Source: UBA1381 sp964399965
Lineage (GTDB): Bacteria > Bacillota > Clostridia > UBA1381
Direction of reading: 5' to 3'
NCBI GenBank assembly: GCA_964399965.1
Contig: CAYNRX010000037.1
Coordinates: 1-22,915 of the forward strand
Length of the DNA: 22,915 nucleotides
Position 1 is the stretch's first letter; every line of letters starts with the position of its first letter. Both the position numbers and the translations under genes were made by a program. The notes under the pieces were generated by a model, which was given only the letters and a program-made list of their open reading frames with translations, made no database searches and had not been told where the DNA came from. This document shows, one piece after another, positions 1 to 8,632 of this stretch.

Positions 1-771
1 TTCACCAAGGAGGTTCGTTTTTATACTTTTTACACAACTTTTTCCGCCGCGTCGACATAGATAATCCATCGCTGTGGATATAGTAATTGTATCTACAGTT
101 GTTCCTTTTGAATATGAGTGCATTTGATTTTGCATAAATTCAGATTCCAGTATATATTTTGCAAATGGAGAATAAATTACTTTTTTTGCATTTTGAAAAC
201 AAAGTACACTTGCATCTTTGTAATAGAATCTATCATTTTCTTTTACAATATACACCTTTCCGATTGTGCCTACACCTGATACCATTAAATCATCGGTTTG
301 TGGTACACCATATTTTGCTTTTAATTCGTTATAATGTTCAATCGAAATAAAGAGTTCGTTATTAACATTTCCGTGTTCGGATAATTTAACAATTTCTCTT
401 GCACGATAAAATGGTATTCCTTCATTTTTCCAATCCGATTGTAATACTCTTTTGCTTGAATGTATAGCAAATATTTCCTTGAGCCTACACCACTCCCACC
501 CCTGCGGCAGCTCAAAAGGAATCTCATTCTCGATACATTTTACGCTTCCGTCAGCAAACTTCTCATAATGTAAATTGTCATCACCTTTATAGATGACAGT
601 ATCATTCTTGATAGCCTTTGCTTTCAGCTTTCCGTCCTTTACCATTTGCTGTTTTTCGGCACGGATACGCTCCAGCAGAACGGATGCCGGCTCATCATTG
701 GGGTCTTGCGGAACAAGCTTGCCTCTGATAGCAAGATCAAGTATTTTTTGTCTTAATGCTTTTATATTCAT
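1..771 (-). CDS. hsdS: Type I restriction-modification specificity subunit HsdS (3' end beyond window)
   Basis: DNA-recognition subunit of a type I restriction-modification complex; it would direct both the HsdM methylase and the HsdR nuclease to a bipartite target. The reading frame is open from ATG at 771 to the window edge (257 codons, no stop). The N-terminus has the typical HsdS conserved helix (LRQKILDLAIRGKLVPQDPN, residues 5-24, then EPASVLLERIRAEK), followed by a target-recognition domain starting near IPFELPQGWEWCRL and containing the usual VSGVGTIGKVYIV strand. The start overlaps the hsdM stop (TAATG), so the two are translationally coupled. Oddity: after TITISTAMDYL, where HsdS proteins normally continue with a PLPPLxEQ-type linker, the frame reads CRRGGKSC..., which does not look like HsdS. 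Gene identity is firm; integrity of the 3' part is uncertain. Confidence 0.88.
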   Translation of the reverse strand, partial: MNIKALRQKILDLAIRGKLVPQDPNDEPASVLLERIRAEKQQMVKDGKLKAKAIKNDTVIYKGDDNLHYEKFADGSVKCIENEIPFELPQGWEWCRLKEIFAIHSSKRVLQSDWKNEGIPFYRAREIVKLSEHGNVNNELFISIEHYNELKAKYGVPQTDDLMVSGVGTIGKVYIVKENDRFYYKDASVLCFQNAKKVIYSPFAKYILESEFMQNQMHSYSKGTTVDTITISTAMDYLCRRGGKSCVKSIKTNLLGE

Positions 772-2201
772 TATTCATCTACCTCGCCAATTAGTCTTTC
801 CAGCGCAGCAACAGCTGTTGCAATATTTGCAGACTTCTCTTTGATCATATCAAGCAGCTCAGATAAAGTATAATTATCGGTATCACTATCGGATTTTATC
901 CAGCTGATATCAAGGCTTGTCTTATCACGGGCAAGAATATCCTCATAGCTGAATTTACGCCATCTGCCGTTTGGGTTTTCTTCGCTGTAAGTTTCGGTAC
1001 GAGCAGAAATATCTCCGCCTTTGTAGCACTCTACAAATTCATCAAAATGGCTTTCTTTCAGTGGATTTGTCTTGCCGAATGAAGGCATATCGGAACGCAG
1101 GTCATAAATCCATACTTCCTTTGTATTGCCCTTATCAGAAGTTCCTCTTGTAAAGAAAAGTACGTTTGTCTTTACGCCCTGAGCGTAGAAAATGCCTGTA
1201 GGCAGACGAAGAATTGTGTGAAGATTACACTTTTCCATTAAGTCCCGACGAATTTTTTCTCCATCGCCGTCAGCAAAAAGCACGTTATCAGGAAGAACGA
1301 CCGCTGCACGGGCATTGCCTGTTGTTTTAAGACTGCGGTAGATGTGCTGTAAGAAATTCAGTTGTTTATTGCTTGTAGGGAAAGTAAAGTCATCACGGGT
1401 AGCACGCTCTCCGCCCTTCTTTGTACCAAAAGGCGGATTTGTCAATACCACATCATAGCCCTTCATCTGCTTTCCGAAATTTGAAAGCGTATCTCCGAGA
1501 TAAATCGGACCATTTATATCATGAAGCATAGCATTCATGAGCGCAAGGCGGTGTGTGTCGTGCACAAGCTCACAACCTGAAAACGCCTTTGTTCGCTGAA
1601 ACTCCTGCTCATCAACAGAAAGTGAAAATAAATCATCTGTATTTTTCTTGATATATTGGTCAGCGGCGATCATAAATCCAAAAGTTCCACATGCCGGGTC
1701 ATTACAGAGTTCGCCTGCCTGTGGCGCAACAAGCCGAGTCATAATATTGATAAGCACACGAGGGGTAAAATACTGCCCTGCTCCCGATTTCTTTTCGGTA
1801 GCGTTCTTTTCAAGCAGTCCTTCGTAAAGGTTTCCCAAACCCTCTTCCTTTGCGCTGTACCAGTCAAACTGGTCAATAGTTGTTATGATTTTTTCAAGGT
1901 TTTTCGGCTCGTCAATGTTGGTCTGTGCTCCCTGGTATATTTCACGCACACGACCCATGCAGTTTTCGCCCAGATGTTCAAGAAGCTCCTTGTAGAACCT
2001 CTTGAGCTCAATGCCCTGTTTACTTATCAGCTTATCCCAACGATATTCTCCGGGGATAGAAGCTTCCGAGCCTGTTTCCTTGCACATTTTAAGAAAGAGA
2101 ATATATGTAAGCTCGGTAACATACTGCTGATATGTAATACCATCATCACGCAGTACATTACATAAATTCCAAAGCTTTGCAACGATCTCCTGATTATTCA
2201 T
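771..2201 (-). CDS. hsdM: Type I restriction-modification DNA methyltransferase HsdM
   Basis: N6-adenine DNA methyltransferase and core subunit of the type I complex; uses S-adenosylmethionine to modify the site chosen by HsdS. The 476 residues are of normal length for the shorter HsdM class. The N-terminal HsdM_N helical domain spans about residues 1-130, followed by GAGQYFTPR (141-149), the SAM-binding motif DPACGTFGFM (168-177) and the catalytic NPPF (255-258). The C-terminal part (RWRKFSYEDI... onward) resembles the helical region that docks HsdS. The ATG at 2201 overlaps the hsdR TGA (ATGA), and its TAA overlaps the hsdS ATG, so hsdR-hsdM-hsdS is one tightly coupled minus-strand operon. 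Codon use is AT-rich compared with the genes to the right. Confidence 0.96.
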   Translation of the reverse strand: MNNQEIVAKLWNLCNVLRDDGITYQQYVTELTYILFLKMCKETGSEASIPGEYRWDKLISKQGIELKRFYKELLEHLGENCMGRVREIYQGAQTNIDEPKNLEKIITTIDQFDWYSAKEEGLGNLYEGLLEKNATEKKSGAGQYFTPRVLINIMTRLVAPQAGELCNDPACGTFGFMIAADQYIKKNTDDLFSLSVDEQEFQRTKAFSGCELVHDTHRLALMNAMLHDINGPIYLGDTLSNFGKQMKGYDVVLTNPPFGTKKGGERATRDDFTFPTSNKQLNFLQHIYRSLKTTGNARAAVVLPDNVLFADGDGEKIRRDLMEKCNLHTILRLPTGIFYAQGVKTNVLFFTRGTSDKGNTKEVWIYDLRSDMPSFGKTNPLKESHFDEFVECYKGGDISARTETYSEENPNGRWRKFSYEDILARDKTSLDISWIKSDSDTDNYTLSELLDMIKEKSANIATAVAALERLIGEVDE

Positions 2202-5200
2202 GCTGTCATTCCTCCATCATCATAGAGATACTGATTTATCTCTGCAATTATTTCATTTAATTTGCCGCCAAATCTGCGGTCTATCATAGCAAATCCACCT
2301 TGATTTTTATATGCACCCATTTCAAAAATCTGTTTATCAAGAACAAGCTCTTCAAGCATAGTTTTTTCAATTCGCGCAAGCCACTGAAGCTCGGTGTTGT
2401 TAAATTTATGTTCCTGCTTTAATCTTGAAAAAGCATTTTTAACACGGGTTTCGTGGCTGATAAGTGTTGTTCCGAGAGCCTGCTGACGAATGAATGCAAT
2501 AATATCCGCTGTAATATCCTGATTGGTCATCTGATTCCAAGCAGTATTAAGCTGTTTTTCCGTAAATTCATGACGGTCAAGCTCAAGCCGAAGACTCTTT
2601 AGCGCTTCGCGGGTAAGCTCCGCAGGTTTTGTGCAGACTGTTTTCAAAGCGGCAATTTTATTGATGTTATTATTGATAAATTCCTTGAACGCTTCAAGAT
2701 AATCCTCAGGCTTTTCGCCCTTGCCGTAATCACGGGTATGACTGATAACTTCATCATCGTGATGATCGATGATCTTAGAATTCCTGCGATGGACCTTGTC
2801 CTCGTCAAGCGTAAGAAAAGCCTCTTTGTTTGCGAGAATATCCTGAACAGCATTGCTGATGGAGCTATTATGGATATGCTCGGCATATCCGCTTAAATCC
2901 TTGCCATTGGTAAGATAAATAAACTGTTCAAGTGCCTTTTCGCTTATATGTCTGCGCTTACGCTGAAGCTTTGCAACGATCAGATCAATCTGATAGGCTC
3001 TCTGTTCGTCTGTTGGTACAGTTTCAAGTCCCTTTATCAAATCCTCAAAAGAAGTTGAAGGGTTTATGACAACAGGTTTCATTGTGTTTACATCAGATAA
3101 CGTTTCATACACGCCTACAGGGTCGTATATCTCAAAATGCGTTTTGTTAATCGCAGGGCAAAGCCTTGTAGCACGTCCGAGCATCTGTTCAAAGAGAATA
3201 CGGGACTTGACACGGCGCATAAATACAAGCGTAGTAATTTCGGGAACGTCAATGCCTGTCGTAAGCAGATCAACCGTTACAACAACTTTAGGATACATTT
3301 CATTCTTGAAACGCTTAATAGCCTCGGATATTTTCTTTTTATTGCCGCCTGCAACGCTGCCTGTAATTTTCATTACAGCGTCATTGTCAACACCGCCCTC
3401 AGCATAGATTTCCTTCAGCACCTTTACTATAAGGTCGGCGTGTTCATCATCAACAGCATAAATTAGAGTTTTTCCTTCGCCATCGGGGTTGAAGTCCCAA
3501 GCGATCTCCTCAAATACAGCACGATTGAACTTCTCGGTAATAACCTGACGATTGAACGAATCGATCTCAAATTTCATATCATCTTCAAGTTCTTCGCTGT
3601 TCATAACTTCACCCGTGATCGGGGCATATATTGCCAGCTGTTCGCCTTTTTTATAATTGATACCTTCGGTGCTGAGCCTTGTTTTAATATTGTGTGGAGC
3701 GTCGTGGTCAACAAGATAACCGTCAATAACAGCTTCACGATAAGAATAATTGAATACAGGCTTACCGAATATTTCAGTGGTATGAAGTGCAGGAGTAGCC
3801 GTTAGAGCAACCTTTACGGCGTCGAAATATTCGATCACAGTACGGTACTTGCTGATGTAATCTTCCTGATCTCGATAAAGCATTTCTGTTTCGCTCATCT
3901 CTTTATCAAGAATGTAGCCTCTATGTGCTTCATCGACAACTATAAGGTCATAATCGGTAACAGAGGGAACCGCTGTTCCGTCCTCAGGATAAAGAATACG
4001 CTTAACAAGGCTCTGCACTGTTGAGATATGTATGCGAGTTTCCTTGTCTATTTCCTTTTCATCAAGTCCCTTGATATTATAGATTGAATCAAGAGTCATA
4101 AGTTCTTCGATTTTTACTTCTTTGAAAACACCCTCAGCCTGTTCTCCAAGCGCAGTTCTGTCAACAAGGAAAAGGATCCTTTTAAAACGGTCGCTCTTGA
4201 TAAAACGGTAAATCATACCGAGGATCGTTCTCGTTTTGCCGGTTCCTGTTGCCATAGAGAGTAGTGCAGTAGGTGCACCGTTTATTACAGCATTTTCAAC
4301 TGCTTCAATAGCAGAAATCTGATATTTACGAAGGTTAAGTCCATCAGGGTCGCGAAGCAAATCATAAGGAGTATTCTGCAATACAGTATTTGCCCGAGCT
4401 ATATCCTTTTCAAGCTGTTCCATTATTCCCATAGGAGTCATCCAGTTCTGAAGCGCCTTTGGGGCATTGGAAGAACGCAAGTCCTGATACCATATGCCTG
4501 ATTTGGTTTCAAATTGCTTTAGATATTTTCTGCCATTGGTAGCAAATATAAACGGGACTTTATATTTGCCCCATTGGTTTATTACATATTCGTTGTGTTC
4601 TGCTTTAATTCCACTTGCATAATCCTTACACTGAAAATCAATGGCAGAGAGAATATCAATAGCCGCTTTTTTTGCTTCAACAATCGCTACTAGTTTCGTT
4701 CCGACAAACAACGCATAATCAGTATAACCATTTTTGCCTGCTTTTGAATCAGTAGGCCATTCAGCTATAGCAAGATTCTTTCCTTTTTGCGGCCTTGTTC
4801 CTTTTGAATAACGGATATTATTCGTATCAGCTTCCCATCCGCATTTTCTTAACTGCTCATCAATAAGATAGCGCGTTTCAGCTTCAGAAAGCTCCATGCT
4901 TTCAGAAGCTGTTTCTGCTTGCTCGATTCGTTCTTTTGTAGTCTTATGCGAAACAGCAGTAGCAACCTGTTCGATCTGAGATGATAATGCTGCGATCTGT
5001 TCTTCCTTCTGCTTAATGATAGCCTCGTAATCAGGAATCACTTTTTCTTCAGGCATTACAAAATCGTCAGCAATATATCCCCAATCGCCGTAAACTTCCA
5101 TAAACCATACAGAAAGATTATATGTCATCTGAAGAAGTGTTTTTGCATCGTCAACAGAATCTGCACCTGCATGAACAGCATTATTTCTTGTTTTTCTCAA

Positions 5201-5458
5201 CACATAAAGAATATCATCGATCTTCTTTGGGATCAGACCTTCACGCTTGAGCAGTCTGATACGATTTGAATGGGTGTTATCTACAGCAGGTTCAGGAATG
5301 TGCTCAAAAGCATAGATTTCAAGAATTAAACGTTCGCCAAACATACCCAGCTTATACAGACAAGCATTAGGGTCGGAATATAGATAGTTTTCAGCTGTCT
5401 CGCCTATCTGAGCCAGTGCAGGCCAATATCTGTTTAAAAAATGAAAGTTGGATTTCAA
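2198..5458 (-). CDS. hsdR: Type I restriction endonuclease/translocase HsdR
   Basis: ATP-dependent translocase and nuclease subunit of the type I system. It has 1086 residues and EcoEI-like architecture. An N-terminal DUF4145-like helical domain (about 20-125) is followed by a coiled stretch (about 145-190). The HsdR_N nuclease domain carries a PD-(D/E)xK pattern (D247, then VEAKK with E261 and K263). A superfamily 2 helicase core has Walker A MATGTGKT near 402-409, VVDEAH in the DEAD-like motif II, and a helicase C domain ending ...QMLGRATRLCP. A C-terminal EcoEI_R_C-like region follows. The start is TTG at 5458, chosen because an AGAGGTG ribosome binding site lies six to seven bases upstream and the sequence beyond lacks a better start. 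First gene of the operon; I see no convincing promoter in the 131-bp gap before cvpA. Confidence 0.95.
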   Translation of the reverse strand: MKSNFHFLNRYWPALAQIGETAENYLYSDPNACLYKLGMFGERLILEIYAFEHIPEPAVDNTHSNRIRLLKREGLIPKKIDDILYVLRKTRNNAVHAGADSVDDAKTLLQMTYNLSVWFMEVYGDWGYIADDFVMPEEKVIPDYEAIIKQKEEQIAALSSQIEQVATAVSHKTTKERIEQAETASESMELSEAETRYLIDEQLRKCGWEADTNNIRYSKGTRPQKGKNLAIAEWPTDSKAGKNGYTDYALFVGTKLVAIVEAKKAAIDILSAIDFQCKDYASGIKAEHNEYVINQWGKYKVPFIFATNGRKYLKQFETKSGIWYQDLRSSNAPKALQNWMTPMGIMEQLEKDIARANTVLQNTPYDLLRDPDGLNLRKYQISAIEAVENAVINGAPTALLSMATGTGKTRTILGMIYRFIKSDRFKRILFLVDRTALGEQAEGVFKEVKIEELMTLDSIYNIKGLDEKEIDKETRIHISTVQSLVKRILYPEDGTAVPSVTDYDLIVVDEAHRGYILDKEMSETEMLYRDQEDYISKYRTVIEYFDAVKVALTATPALHTTEIFGKPVFNYSYREAVIDGYLVDHDAPHNIKTRLSTEGINYKKGEQLAIYAPITGEVMNSEELEDDMKFEIDSFNRQVITEKFNRAVFEEIAWDFNPDGEGKTLIYAVDDEHADLIVKVLKEIYAEGGVDNDAVMKITGSVAGGNKKKISEAIKRFKNEMYPKVVVTVDLLTTGIDVPEITTLVFMRRVKSRILFEQMLGRATRLCPAINKTHFEIYDPVGVYETLSDVNTMKPVVINPSTSFEDLIKGLETVPTDEQRAYQIDLIVAKLQRKRRHISEKALEQFIYLTNGKDLSGYAEHIHNSSISNAVQDILANKEAFLTLDEDKVHRRNSKIIDHHDDEVISHTRDYGKGEKPEDYLEAFKEFINNNINKIAALKTVCTKPAELTREALKSLRLELDRHEFTEKQLNTAWNQMTNQDITADIIAFIRQQALGTTLISHETRVKNAFSRLKQEHKFNNTELQWLARIEKTMLEELVLDKQIFEMGAYKNQGGFAMIDRRFGGKLNEIIAEINQYLYDDGGMTA

Positions 5459-5589
5459 TTATAACACCTCTTTTGCATGTTCGCATAATTTCATATTATC
5501 AGAAGTTGTGCTTTAAAAAAATTAGTTTTCATCGGTTTTCCGAAACAGTTGACGCCCTTTCCAACAGCCCAGCAGGCTCTCCGGCTCTC

Positions 5590-6234
5590 TCATCCCCCAA
5601 ACAACGCCCGCAGAAGCAGATTTTCCGAATAGAACCACTTCACCAAAAGCGTATCCTCAAACACATCACCCTGGCCGATGAATACCACCGCGGCCGCTCC
5701 CAATACGATATACAGCATCAGGGCCGCGTTCATAAGCCCCAGGAAACCTCCGGCTATGCTGTTGGCCTGCTTGAGCACCGGCAGCTTAAATACCGCGTCT
5801 ATGATAAGGAACACTACCCATATCAAAAACCTCACTACAATAAACAGTCCAATAAATACCGCCGCCTTCAATATCATCGTTGTCACTATCGCAGCCACAT
5901 TTCCCGCTATCATATCGGCCGACCCGCTGCCTGCTCCGGCTGTTGCCAGCCGCGCCATAAAATCAGGCAGAAATTCCAGGCTCTCGGCCGTTATCCCGTC
6001 CGCAGGCAGCATTGATGATACGGCCCGGTATATCGTATCATGAAGGTTGCCCGCCAGCTGACCGGCCGATATCCGGGCGGTGATGTCTCCGCAGAAAAAT
6101 ATCGCCGCCCCGGCTGCGACGGCAAAGGCCGCCAGCGAGTATATGCCCCTTGCCAGGCCGCGTTTCATGCCCAGCCAGAACCCCAACGCCAGCACGGCTA
6201 TCAAGACGGCGTCGGCAATGTATCCCCATTCCAT
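5590..6234 (-). CDS. CvpA family membrane protein
   Basis: A 214-residue polytopic protein resembling the CvpA/colicin V production family, whose molecular role in Firmicutes is not settled. Visible hydrophobic segments lie at about residues 5-22, 30-47, 110-130 (preceded by IAGNVAAIVTTMILKAAVFI) and 165-185, giving roughly four membrane spans. The family signature Lys-Arg-Gly cluster follows span 1 (GMKRGLARGIYSLAAF), and the glycine-rich IAGGFLGLMNAAL lies before the last span, as in CvpA. The start ATG at 6234 has a clean AGGAGGT site. It lies downstream of the serS terminator and upstream of the hsd island on the same strand; no partner gene is adjacent. Family assignment is good, function unknown. 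Confidence 0.82.
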   Translation of the reverse strand: MEWGYIADAVLIAVLALGFWLGMKRGLARGIYSLAAFAVAAGAAIFFCGDITARISAGQLAGNLHDTIYRAVSSMLPADGITAESLEFLPDFMARLATAGAGSGSADMIAGNVAAIVTTMILKAAVFIGLFIVVRFLIWVVFLIIDAVFKLPVLKQANSIAGGFLGLMNAALMLYIVLGAAAVVFIGQGDVFEDTLLVKWFYSENLLLRALFGG

Positions 6235-6261
6235 GGTTTTACCTCCTGTAAAAATGATTGC

Positions 6262-6306
6262 AAAAAACCGCCCAATATATCGCGGCGGCAGGCCTTGATA
6301 TATCGG
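6262..6306 (-). terminator. Rho-independent terminator after serS
   Basis: Read on the minus strand, CCGATATATC pairs with GATATATTGG, and a competing inner stem CCGCC/GGCGG lies immediately before a run of six T. Either hairpin would end the parA-serS transcript; only the CCGCC/GGCGG form abuts the T-run. The two mutually exclusive stems are unusual but may be fortuitous. Confidence 0.7.
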
Positions 6307-6348
6307 ACGATCTATGTGCTTTATGTGATATGCATTTGTTATTCCTGC

Positions 6349-7614
6349 TCAGATCTTATCCGCGCCGAAATATCCCTTGAGAGCCTCGGGGATAGTGACC
6401 GAACCGTCCTCGTTCTGGAAATTTTCCAGTATCGCCGCCACAGTTCTGCCGACAGCCAGGCCGGAGCCGTTTAATGTGTGCACGAACTGCGCCTTGGATT
6501 TGGGATCGTCCTTGAACTTGATATTCGCGCGTCTGGCCTGGTAATCCTCAAAATTCGAGCAGGAGGATATCTCCACGTAGCGGCCGTAGCTGGGCATCCA
6601 TACCTCCAGGTCGTACGTCTTGGCCGATGAGAAGCCCAAGTCCCCGGTGGACAGAGCCATTACCCGGTAGGGAAGTCCCAGTCCCTGCAGGAGCTTTTCC
6701 GCGTCGTTGGTCAGCTTCTCCAGCTCATCATAGCTCGTCTGGGGACGGACGAATTTCACCAGCTCCACCTTGTTAAACTGGTGCTGGCGGATAAGTCCGC
6801 GCGTATCGCGTCCGGCAGAGCCTGCCTCGGCACGGAAGCAGGCCGAATAAGCCGTGTATTTTATCGGCAGATCCGCCCCGTTCAATATCTCATCGCGGTG
6901 CAGATTCGTCACCGGCACCTCGGCCGTCGGTATCAGGTAATAGCCGTTGTTCACCACCTTAAACGCATCCTCTTCAAATTTCGGCAGCTGCCCGGTACCG
7001 GTCATAGAAGCGGAATTTACCATGTACGGAGGGAATATCTCCGTATAGCCGCTTTCCTCGGTATTGGTGTTTAGGAAATACTGTATGACTGACCGCTCAA
7101 GCCGTGCGCCCGCGCCGCGGTATACCGTAAAGCGCGCTCCGGCGATCTTGGCCGCCCGCTCAAAATCGAGTATCCCCAGCTGAGTGCCGATATCCCAGTG
7201 AGCCTTAGGCTCAAACCCGAAATCCCGGGGCTCGCCCCAACGGCGCACCTCCACGTTGGCGCTGTCGTCTGCGCCGATGGGAGCCGTATCCGAGGGGATG
7301 TTGGGGATGCGGAGCATGAAATCCTTAAGCTCCTCGTCGATCTTGCGCACCTGCTCGTCGAGAGCCTTTATCTCCCCCGATACGGCACGCAGCTGCGAGA
7401 ACAGCTCATCCGTATTCTCCCCGGCCTTTTTCATTGCCGGGATCTTCTTGTTCATCTCGTTCTGCGAAGCCTTCTTGGCTTCCACTTCGGCAATGATCGC
7501 CCGGCGTTTCTTGTCCAGCTCTATGGCCGGGGTTATGTCAAGGTCGTTGTTGCGCGCCTTTAAGGCGGCGGTTATTCTTTCCGGTTCGTTCCTTAATATT
7601 CTGATGTCAAGCAT
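6349..7614 (-). CDS. serS: Seryl-tRNA synthetase
   Basis: Class II aminoacyl-tRNA synthetase that charges tRNA(Ser) and tRNA(Sec) in the cytoplasm. The 421 residues are of full family length. The N-terminal long antiparallel coiled coil that grips the tRNA extra arm occupies roughly residues 1-105. The catalytic core follows, with motif 2 (FRAEAGSAGRDTRGLIRQHQ) and motif 3 (NGSGLAVGRTVAAILENFQ, containing the ATP-binding arginine). The start MLDIRILR is the classic SerS N-terminus; its binding site GAAAGGAAC is weaker than its neighbours'. It is the last gene of the partition operon, 17 bases after the preceding gene. I see no T-box leader, so expression probably follows the parA promoter. 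Confidence 0.97.
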   Translation of the reverse strand: MLDIRILRNEPERITAALKARNNDLDITPAIELDKKRRAIIAEVEAKKASQNEMNKKIPAMKKAGENTDELFSQLRAVSGEIKALDEQVRKIDEELKDFMLRIPNIPSDTAPIGADDSANVEVRRWGEPRDFGFEPKAHWDIGTQLGILDFERAAKIAGARFTVYRGAGARLERSVIQYFLNTNTEESGYTEIFPPYMVNSASMTGTGQLPKFEEDAFKVVNNGYYLIPTAEVPVTNLHRDEILNGADLPIKYTAYSACFRAEAGSAGRDTRGLIRQHQFNKVELVKFVRPQTSYDELEKLTNDAEKLLQGLGLPYRVMALSTGDLGFSSAKTYDLEVWMPSYGRYVEISSCSNFEDYQARRANIKFKDDPKSKAQFVHTLNGSGLAVGRTVAAILENFQNEDGSVTIPEALKGYFGADKI

Positions 7615-7631
7615 TTTTGGTGTTCCTTTCT

Positions 7632-8075
7632 TTACTGCTGTGTGATTATCATATTGTATATAGCAAGCCCCGATGGCGATAAAAGCGCAGTATCCACTGC
7701 GGAAACGGCCGCCGCTGCCCCGGCCGTATCATCCGCCAGGTATAGTGAGGCCGCATCCATCACCGCCTCGTAAGCGGCCAGCTTGCGGTTTAGGAAGCTC
7801 GCATCGTTCGCGCTCGTCTCCGCCTGCGTCTTAAGGGAAGCATTTTCCTCCTCAAGCGCAGCTTTTTCATTGCTCAGGCGCAGATTCTCCTCGCTCAAAG
7901 CCGCCGCCCGGTCGGCGATCCCGTTTGATTCCTGCTCCACCCTGCTGTCGGTCGTCATCACATTTTCAAAATGGCTCTGCCCGAAAAAAGCGACGATTAT
8001 TATCAGAAGCGCAAAGAGAAATATCAGCGCGGTGTATTTGTAGAGAGAACGTTCATTTTTCTCGCCGTTTTTCAT
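7632..8075 (-). CDS. Membrane-anchored coiled-coil protein, unknown function
   Basis: 147 residues, not recognised as a named family. The start chosen is ATG at 8075, because AGGAGGT lies six bases upstream and its ATGA overlaps the stop of the DUF4446 gene; a start 27 codons further upstream exists but has no such site and would read far into the neighbour. It has a short basic N-terminal tail (MKNGEKNERSLYKY), one membrane span (TALIFLFALLIIIVAFFG), then an extracytoplasmic or cytoplasmic coiled coil with leucine heptads (about 50-90, rich in Glu, Asn and Ala), and an alanine-rich C-terminal helical part. The position between DUF4446 and serS suggests co-expression with the partition genes. 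Role unknown. Confidence 0.75.
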   Translation of the reverse strand: MKNGEKNERSLYKYTALIFLFALLIIIVAFFGQSHFENVMTTDSRVEQESNGIADRAAALSEENLRLSNEKAALEEENASLKTQAETSANDASFLNRKLAAYEAVMDAASLYLADDTAGAAAAVSAVDTALLSPSGLAIYNMIITQQ

Positions 8076-8572
8076 TGTACGACCTCCTCGGCTGCCCTGT
8101 TGGCGATGGCGTTGGCAAGAGCGCGCTGCTCCTCGTCGAGAAGGTGTTTTTCGCATCTGCCGCCGGTTATCGTACGCAGATAGGTGTTGCAGGAATTGTG
8201 GCCGTAGAGCGAGGTGATGATGAATCCGTTGTTTGAAGCGTCAAGCAGCGCCAGCGCAAAGCTCTGCTCGCCGGAGACGTCGTCATAGGCGTCAAAATGC
8301 ACGGCTGACATTTTCCTCACGCTGCTGCGGGATTCGTTGGTGAGCCGCTCTATAGCGCGCGAAAGCTCGTCCTGGGAACGTGATTCATATTCGGCAGTGA
8401 CCGCATCGAGCTTGTCGAAGGCCTCCGAAAGGGCCTCGGGCAGATTGCCGTCCTCGGCGTAATCCATTATCGTGCTGATACGCGAGGAATTGACTATCGC
8501 CATTATAAACGTTATTATCAAAAAGACAACGATAACTATTGCCACTATCAGCATCAGCTGTTCAAAAGTCAT
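8072..8572 (-). CDS. DUF4446 family membrane protein
   Basis: 166 residues with one N-terminal membrane span (LMLIVAIVIVVFLIITFIMAI), a coiled linker (SRISTIMDYAEDGNLPEALSEAFDKL), and the conserved DUF4446 block: KMSAVHFDAYDDVSGEQSFA followed by LALLDASNNGFIITSLYG and a LDEEQRALANAI end. DUF4446 proteins are typically encoded beside parB in Clostridia, as here; their biochemical function is unknown. The start ATG at 8572 has TAGGAGGTT upstream. That ribosome binding site directly abuts a miniature mobile element that sits on the parB stop codon (8599-8632), so its translation signals have survived an insertion a few bases away. Confidence 0.85.
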   Translation of the reverse strand: MTFEQLMLIVAIVIVVFLIITFIMAIVNSSRISTIMDYAEDGNLPEALSEAFDKLDAVTAEYESRSQDELSRAIERLTNESRSSVRKMSAVHFDAYDDVSGEQSFALALLDASNNGFIITSLYGHNSCNTYLRTITGGRCEKHLLDEEQRALANAIANRAAEEVVQ

Positions 8573-8598
8573 ATTTTAACCTCCTATTATTCCGAAAT

Positions 8599-8632
8599 TA
8601 GTCAATTGCAAAACTTTTTTCGTAATTATCTA
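8599..8632 (-). mobile_element. Miniature (about 34 bp) copy of the dispersed hairpin element, at the parB stop codon
   Basis: On the plus strand it begins TAGTCAATTGCAAAAC and ends CGTAATTATCTA, i.e. the left end and the right end of the 213-215 bp element with everything between missing; the ends form an imperfect inverted repeat. It is flanked by TATTCCGAAAT (8588-8598) and TATTCCGATAT (8631-8641), 10 of 11 identical, with the last TA shared with the element end; this fits a target-site duplication. The element supplies the TAG stop of parB (8630-8632). Removing the element plus one duplicate restores an ISE-TAA end followed directly by the DUF4446 ribosome binding site. The strand is arbitrary because the element is nearly palindromic. 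Confidence 0.75.

Noticed and set aside
5459..5589. tRNA or attachment site at the edge of the restriction island
   Set aside because: No tRNA-like cloverleaf and no direct repeat could be found; only a short CGG-TTTT-CCG hairpin is present.
7615..7700. T-box leader for serS
   Set aside because: serS starts 17 bases after the preceding gene, so there is no room for a T-box or its terminator.
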